A stretch of 64,000 nucleotides of DNA, from NCBI GenBank assembly GCA_003313425.1, contig NHZP01000030.1, positions 372,001 to 436,000 of the forward strand. Reading direction: 5' to 3'. The translations under genes and the position numbers were made by a program. This DNA is from Pseudopyrenochaeta lycopersici. Lineage: Eukaryota; Ascomycota; Dothideomycetes; Pleosporales; Pseudopyrenochaetaceae. Positions 58,048-64,000 of this stretch are shown piece after piece (the stretch's first letter is position 1; each line of letters starts with the position of its first letter). The notes under the pieces were generated by a model. That model saw only the letters and a program-made list of their open reading frames with translations. It searched no databases and was not told the DNA's origin.

Positions 58048-58245
58048 ATGAGATTTCAGACCATTTTGTTTATTACTTTTAATCAGGCTCCATACTTACC
58101 TTCGTTTCTAGCAGACTGCACAGGCAGGGCTGCTCCTGTTATTCACGCACGCTTGGATTCCAACGTTTCCTCTCATTCACAACACCAGAACTGCAGGATT
58201 GTGCTAAACCACCTTGTTAACTCCACATATAATAGCGAAGCCTAA
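58048..58245 (+). CDS. Small ORF, possible secreted peptide
   Basis: A 65-aa frame in a non-RIP island of about 400 bp between transposons. The start, MRFQTILFITF, resembles the Met-Arg-Phe plus hydrophobic opening of many fungal signal peptides, with a possible cleavage after PSFLA. The remainder has two cysteines and is Ser/His/Asn-rich. The hydrophobic core is short and contains Gln, so the signal is weak. Candidate effectors of plant pathogens often sit in such AT-rich settings, but I recognise no homologue. It may be chance or part of a longer spliced gene. Confidence 0.3.
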   Translation: MRFQTILFITFNQAPYLPSFLADCTGRAAPVIHARLDSNVSSHSQHQNCRIVLNHLVNSTYNSEA

Positions 58246-58410
58246 GGGGCACAACAGTCTGTTCTGGTTAGGCTATAGCTAATAAGAGCAGAAAGAGCCT
58301 ACATAGCATTAAACTGTTAACGTCGAAAACACAAACATAAGAGCGCTACATTGCAATACAGAGATTATAGGATTACCTAGAAAGAGCTAGGTGTCTGTTT
58401 AACCCTAAAA

Positions 58411-58570
58411 AACCTTTAAGAGGGATAGCGCTGTTACGGCCAGCCTTCGGAACCTTTAAGAGGGATAGCGCTATTACGGCCAGCCTTCAGAACCTTAGAG
58501 AGGGATAGTACTATTGCAGCCAACCTTTAGAACCTTAGAGAGGGATAGCGCTGTTACGGCCACCCCCTCT
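58411..58570. repeat. Four tandem copies of a 40-bp repeat
   Basis: Copies at 58411-58450, 58451-58490, 58491-58530 and 58531-58570 share AACCTT..GAGAGGGATAGCGCT and a GCAGCC/ACGGCC tail. Copy 3 carries C to T and G to A changes typical of RIP. The array lies just upstream of element F and could be part of its LTR or leader. Confidence 0.85.
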
Positions 58571-61500
58571 ACATTTTTAGAGCTAAGAGTTGACAGGGAC
58601 CAGCTCTATTAAGGCTATATCCTTATTATCTTACTATAACAAATTAAGACTTCCTATAATATAAGCAGAAGCTAACTTAGTAGTAGTAGGATAAGAAGAC
58701 AAACAAGAATAAGATAATAGAAAATAAAAACGAGAATAACTATAAACAATTAGGAAACAATTTAGAAGTAGTATAGTATTAGATTTTAGTTAATTATTAG
58801 CGTTAGCAAGGAACTGCCTAGTAGTTGCAGTCTCCTTATTTAGTTATACTAAAGGGCTGCAGCAGCCTATTTAGGATTTAGCCTTTAGCTATCCTTATAG
58901 CTAAATCAACACTAGATTTGCTGTTATTTAGATTAGATCTTACGCTAGCTATTAAAGTTATTAAGAAACATACTATAGATACTAGCAAAGTACTTATACC
59001 TATAAGGCTAGCAAGAAAAGACTTTCTATTTATAGGAAAAGACGTTACTAAGTTCCTAGATAACTTTAATTACTAGGCAGATAATAGTAGCTATAATAAC
59101 TATTAAAAGATAAGAATCCTTCTAGGCTTCTATAATACTATATATAGAAGCTTTATTAAGAAAATAAGGCTATATAGAGTACTAGACTAGAAGAAGCTTT
59201 AAGAAGTAATAAAAAAGTATTAGTATAATTAAGATATAGCTTAACGTATAGGAACGCGAGCGTTCCTAGAGACCTATGTTTCTAAAACGTTAAGAAAATT
59301 CTTAGGACTATCTAAGTATTTAACTAACTTTGCAGCATATAGTAACGCTTACATTAAGATAGGCTAGCTATATAAGACAGAGGCTAGCTTCTTTTTTGCT
59401 AGAGGCTTTCTAAGAGAAGACTAAGATATAATCTTTATCTATATATATAAAGGGCTAATTCTAGATAAGCTAGAGAGTTTTAATATTAAGAAGATTTATA
59501 CGTATCTTAAGCGCGTATACTACTAGAGAGAGGGGATAAAATAGATATCCCCTAGTTATGCAGAAAGAGAGGCTAAGCTTACACACTAGATCCTTAATTA
59601 AGAAAAGAAAATATTAACAGCTAAGCAGCTAAAAGACGCAGTTAATAAGTATAAGAAAAGTAAAGTTTAAGAGGAAGCTAGGCCTACTCTTCTACCTAGT
59701 GTAGATCTAGAGGTTTAAGACCTTATTTTAGCCCTTAGCGACTAGAAGATTAGCCTAGCTAAGGTTAACGAGATAATAGTTTATCCTAAGCTTAGTTAGA
59801 TTCTGAGGAACCTAGCTATGTACGCGTACTTTATTAGCTAAGTCGTCTTAAGAGATAATGCTAAGCAGCTACTATTAGAAAGGAATAATAGCTCGTATAT
59901 AATAACAGCTCCTCGCAACTTAAATCCTTAGTAAAGCGCGATTACTATCTAAGGCTGTAAATATTAAAACACTTATAATATATACAACTTTCCTAGTTAT
60001 ATTACTAGAGAATATAAGCTATATTAGCTACTTTTACATCTTAGCTAGATTAGCTTTAAGTAGAATAGGGAAGTTAGATATAAGACTTACTATTTTAGTC
60101 CTTCGCATAAGAGGTTAGGGCAAATCTAAGGAACTACACCCTAAACGTTACAGCTCTATTAGTTAAAATAGAAAATTTAGGAGTATTATAAAGTTACTAA
60201 TAATGTCTTAGATTAGCTAGTATTAGTAGTATGTCTAAAGAAGTTTAATAGAGTAGACTTAAGGCCTGCTTAATATTAAAAGCTTAGACTACTAGCTGTG
60301 CAGTAACAGAAGGGAGTTAGTCTTAATATAAATATAATTACAGAAGATAGATATAGCAGGGCAGCTATAAGCCTAGCTAAGGACCTACTAAACTACTAGA
60401 ACGTTAGGATATTACTAAGAGGCTTAACTAAAGCGTGTTTTACCCTTAATAAGGTTATATCTTAGGATATTATTCTAAGTACTTTTAAGGAAGGAGTAGT
60501 AAATACTAGCTTAACTTATATAGTAACACGCTCTTAAACGCGTTAGAATATTAGGAAAGATCTAGTTCTTAAGAAAGTTAGGTAGAGTAAAGTTTAGAAG
60601 TAAGCTCCTGCTAAACCTCCTTATTCTAAGTAACTAAAGCAAGTTATAGTTAAAGACTATTATATGCCTGCTATAAGGGGTAACACAGTATTTAAACTAA
60701 TAGATATTAAAGAGTTTAAATAAGTAGAGCTAATTCTATTTACTAGCTAAGCCTATAATAAGCTATTCTCTCTTATATAGCTTCTAGATAATAATAGAAG
60801 CTTTTAAGATTTAAAAGCTAAGCCTAAATTTATTAGTTAGAATAAGAAAAAGAAGAACTAGAATAATAGCCTTACTAACATAGAGCTCTATTATTTACTA
60901 GGCCCGTATCTAAACTATATTACTACTACTATACTACGTTAGGAGGTGCGTAGTATAACTTTTAGGGACCTTATAAGCTAATATTAGCTTTAAAAATAAG
61001 TTAGAAATATATTAAAAGTAATTAATAAGCTTACTACGTCGTTAGCTAGCGTAAACGCTATAGAATTAAGTATTAGGCTAGCTAGCTAATTAGCAATTAC
61101 TAGGTTAGCTAAGCAAGACCTACTAGAACCTAATTAGCTAACACTGTAGTGTCTTACCCTGCACAACCCTATGTCTGCCTATATTATTAGAGATGTTTAG
61201 AGGCATTTTTCTAATAAAGAGAAGGTTAAATTAAATTAAGTAGAGACAGTTAGTCTTAAAAAAGGACTAAATTTAGAGCTTAACTTAATATAATTTAGGA
61301 CTTTTAATACATAAACTAGGTATAAAGCCTTAGGAATATATAATACTTAGTATAAAGCTTTAGTTAATCCTACTAAATAAGAAGCTATAATAATTTAAAA
61401 GAAGATAGGTATAGCCTACGTATAGTATAACCTTCTAACCTACTAGGCCTTATTTAATAAGTATGCAGTAAAGTGTCTTATTAATACTAGCGCATAGATA

Positions 61501-64000
61501 AACCTTTTAAGATATAGTACAGCTAAGGTATTAAAGCTTATATATAAAGACTATAAGTAAGGTAGCTTATATTAAGATAGAGTAGTTACTATAAATAGAA
61601 GCACTAATCCTTTTATAGGAACTGCGTAGAGTGTCCTAGTTAAAGTAGAGGAGGTAACTGTTGTTAGTTACTTTAGGATTATTTAAAACCTAACAAGATT
61701 AGTAATTTTAGGTAGACCTTAGTGCGCTTTTGTAAGGTTATTAATTTAGTATAACGTATATAGAAGGATTACGTGCAGGATTATTTCTAAGAATAGAGAT
61801 AGAAACGCTATCTTTATAGCCTCTAATCCTACTCTACTGCATCTAAGAGACTATATACTAACTCCTAAAGATAAAGAAAACATATAGTAGACACTCTTTC
61901 TAGGGAAGAGTATCTAGATTTAAGTAGAAAATACCTAGGACAATATTTTAGTTTAGAATCTTATTTATCTTATACTTAAGTTAAGTATATTTAGGAGGCT
62001 AAGTTTATAAAAGCTTCTGTTAGATTTAGTAAATTTTTACTTATTTTTACAACTAATAATAAGCAGTAATTTAAAGAATAGGTAAAATAAGTAATAAGCT
62101 ATAGAGTTAGAGCCTCTAAAGATCCTTTAGCTGTGCAAGAATTAGAGTCTTTTTTAGTTATATATAAACTTAACTGTTAGGCGTAATAGGAAAAGAGAAG
62201 GAAGTATACAGGTAGTTAAGTTAATACCCTGTATAAGAGGGTAGCTAACAAGATATAACCTATAAATATCCCTAAGGTATTAGATATTAAGGAGTTTAGG
62301 CGTAAGAATTAGAAGTAATATACTATTAAACTATAACTCTTAAGAAAAAGTCTAAGACCTCCTAATATAGGGCCTTTTAATTACCTTTTTAAATATAGAC
62401 ATGCAGTATTCCTATAAAGCATAAGATTAATACTAGAAAGGCTAGCCTTATAAAAGTTTAGATCTAAGTTAATAAAATTAGAAGTTTAGCTATTTATTAA
62501 AATATTAATAAATAGAGAAGGTGCGATTACTTTTACTTTCTCTAAGACAGGACAAATTATTAAGGATATATGTCCTCTATATAAGATACAGACTATTAAA
62601 TATAAAGCTTAGTAAGAAAAATTATTCTTAATAGCGCGAGCTGTTAAAGAAGAAGTAGTTATAATATTTAATAACAGACTTAATTAAGGGGTACTAGAAA
62701 GATACGCTAGTTAGTACAGAAACTTATAGTTTCTAGTTAAAAAGAAGGATAAGAGTTATTAGATAATACTTAGGTTAATTAAGATAAACGTAGTGTCTCT
62801 TAGGAATACTAATCTACCTCTAACAGTAGATAAATTCTCTAAGTATTTTAGTAGATGTCGTATTCTGTCTCTTATAGATCTATTCTTAGGATATAACTAG
62901 ATTACACTTTATCTAGATAGCAGAGACATAACTGCCTTTTATATACTAGTTAGTTTACTTTAATACTATATAATAGTTTAAGGCGCGACTAACTTAGTTA
63001 TAGTCTTTTAGTAAGTAGTTATAAAGATTATAAAGGATTATTAGCTATATACTATTCCTTTTATAGATAATATTACTACTAGCAGTCTTAAAACTAACTA
63101 TAGAGGAGAAGAAGTATTTCCTAGAGTAAGAAGATATATATTAGAATACATTTAATAGCTAGATAGGGCCCTAGCTAATATAGAAAGAGCTAGAGCTATA
63201 ATTTTAAGTAAGAAGTATTATTAGGGAGTCTCTAGATTAGGGGTAGTTAGATATAAAGTTACTGCGCAAGAGAGATATCTAGATTAACAGAAAGTAGCTA
63301 AGATTCTAGATTAGCTAGAATATAGAAATATAAAAGAAGTAAGAGCGTTTATAGGTATCTGTATCTACTATAGGATATAGGTGCCTAGCTTTACTATTCG
63401 CGCAAAGCCCCAATTCTAGTTAATAAGGACTAGCGTTAAATAGACATAGCAGGAGGCTTAATAAGAGGCTATGCGTACCTTAAAGTAATATATTACTTTA
63501 GCCCTAGCGTTAGCAAGTCCTAATTATAAGAATAGAGGTATACTTTTTATAGTAGTAGACGTAAGTAAGGAAAGAGCAGGCGCGTCTCTTAAACAGATTA
63601 GAGTAGACAGAAAAAAACATCTGTGTTAATTTAAAAGTATAATATAGTTAAAAGCTAAGAGTCTCTAGCACTTAATAAAGCTTAAGTATAAGGTAGTATT
63701 ATAGGCGCTAAAGAAATTTAGAACCTAGCTATATAGATAATATTTTACTATTAAAACAGACGCTTAGATACTTATTTATTAACTTAATAGATTATCGCCT
63801 AACATTCCTAGGTTAGTCTAAAATAGGTAGCTCGCAGCTATCCTTACTTAGGACTTTAATATTAAGTATATTCTTAGAAAGAAGAATATTATTACGGATG
63901 CGTTATTACGTTATCTAAAGCTAGAAGGATAGGAACAGCTAGACGAGACTAAAGACAACCTTAAAGATTTTATTAAAAACCTAGTTACTAACCTTAAGTT
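58571..64000 (+). mobile_element. Element F: distinct Ty3/gypsy element, RIP-degraded, truncated by window end
   Basis: Gag (about 58,990-59,680) shows ARKDFLFIGKDVTKFLDNFN and RIGTRAFLETYVSKTLRKFL with stops. A protease-like KCLINTSA-INLL lies near 61,480. RT (about 62,680-63,350) shows YRNLWFLVKKKDKSY, SLIDLFLGYN and FIDNITTSSLKTNY, followed by EVRAFIGICIYYRI. RNase H has VVDVSKERAGASLKQIRVDR and ends at ITDALLRYLK (about 63,880-63,920). The FIDDI-type RT motif and VRAFIGIC-type connector put it in a gypsy group separate from A-D. The left boundary is uncertain, and the 3' LTR is outside the window. Confidence 0.82.

Noticed and set aside
58411..58570. Tandem repeats considered as a CRISPR array
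   Set aside because: Repeats are contiguous with no unique spacers, and the genome is eukaryotic.

Overview
The window looks like a chromosome segment of a filamentous ascomycete, most likely a Dothideomycete and perhaps Pleosporales (inferred from gene families and architecture, not from a marker gene). Introns are short (about 50-100 bp, GT-AG). The gene set is fungal: ORC5, a SelO/Fmp40 protein, a CVNH-LysM lectin, HET-domain genes and HET-NACHT-WD40 genes. Two compartments are obvious. Positions 1 to about 17,200 are GC-balanced and carry ordinary genes. Most of 17,200-64,000 is AT-rich with the imprint of repeat-induced point mutation (RIP): CA/TG have become TA, so CAA, CAG and TGG codons in transposon frames read TAA, TAG or TGA.

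Gene compartment. ORC5 (+, three exons) is convergent with a mitochondrial SelO AMPylase (-, two exons). SelO shares a 340-bp divergent promoter with a DCAF4-like WD40 protein (+). Next come an acyl-CoA-binding membrane protein of the ACBD5/Atg37 type (-, four exons reconstructed here), a CVNH-LysM lectin with a glycine-zipper N-terminus (+), a 407-bp foldback MITE, an Erg26-like NAD-dependent sterol dehydrogenase (-) and a decayed fungal rhodopsin-like membrane protein (+).

Transposon compartment. Element A (18,807-25,841) is a structurally complete Ty3/gypsy chromovirus with two 388-bp LTRs and the target duplication GCTTG. Elements B and C (27,036-40,709) form an LTR-internal-LTR-internal-LTR composite whose outer flanks do not match and whose LTR U3 regions differ. 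Element D (50,053-56,584) has two 395-bp LTRs and the duplication CTGCT, and is nested in E, an antisense, LTR-less piece of an A/C-type element. Element F, a different gypsy family, begins near 58.6 kb and runs off the window. A, B, C and D each carry, between pol and the 3' LTR, the remains of an antisense coiled-coil ORF. That ORF and the U3 behave as an exchangeable module, and B is a mosaic with a D-like 3' end.

Between C and D lies an island of fungal self/non-self recognition genes (40,710-49,925). NLR1 is a heavily RIP-mutated HET-NACHT-WD40 copy whose 5' part is cut off by element C. NLR2 is a lightly mutated tandem paralogue with three near-identical 126-bp WD40 repeats and 13 transition-type stops. 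An intact 658-aa HET-domain gene follows, and then a truncated ICP55 aminopeptidase pseudogene fused to a third NLR fragment. A second non-RIP island at 57,857-58,250 holds a small ORF that may encode a secreted peptide.
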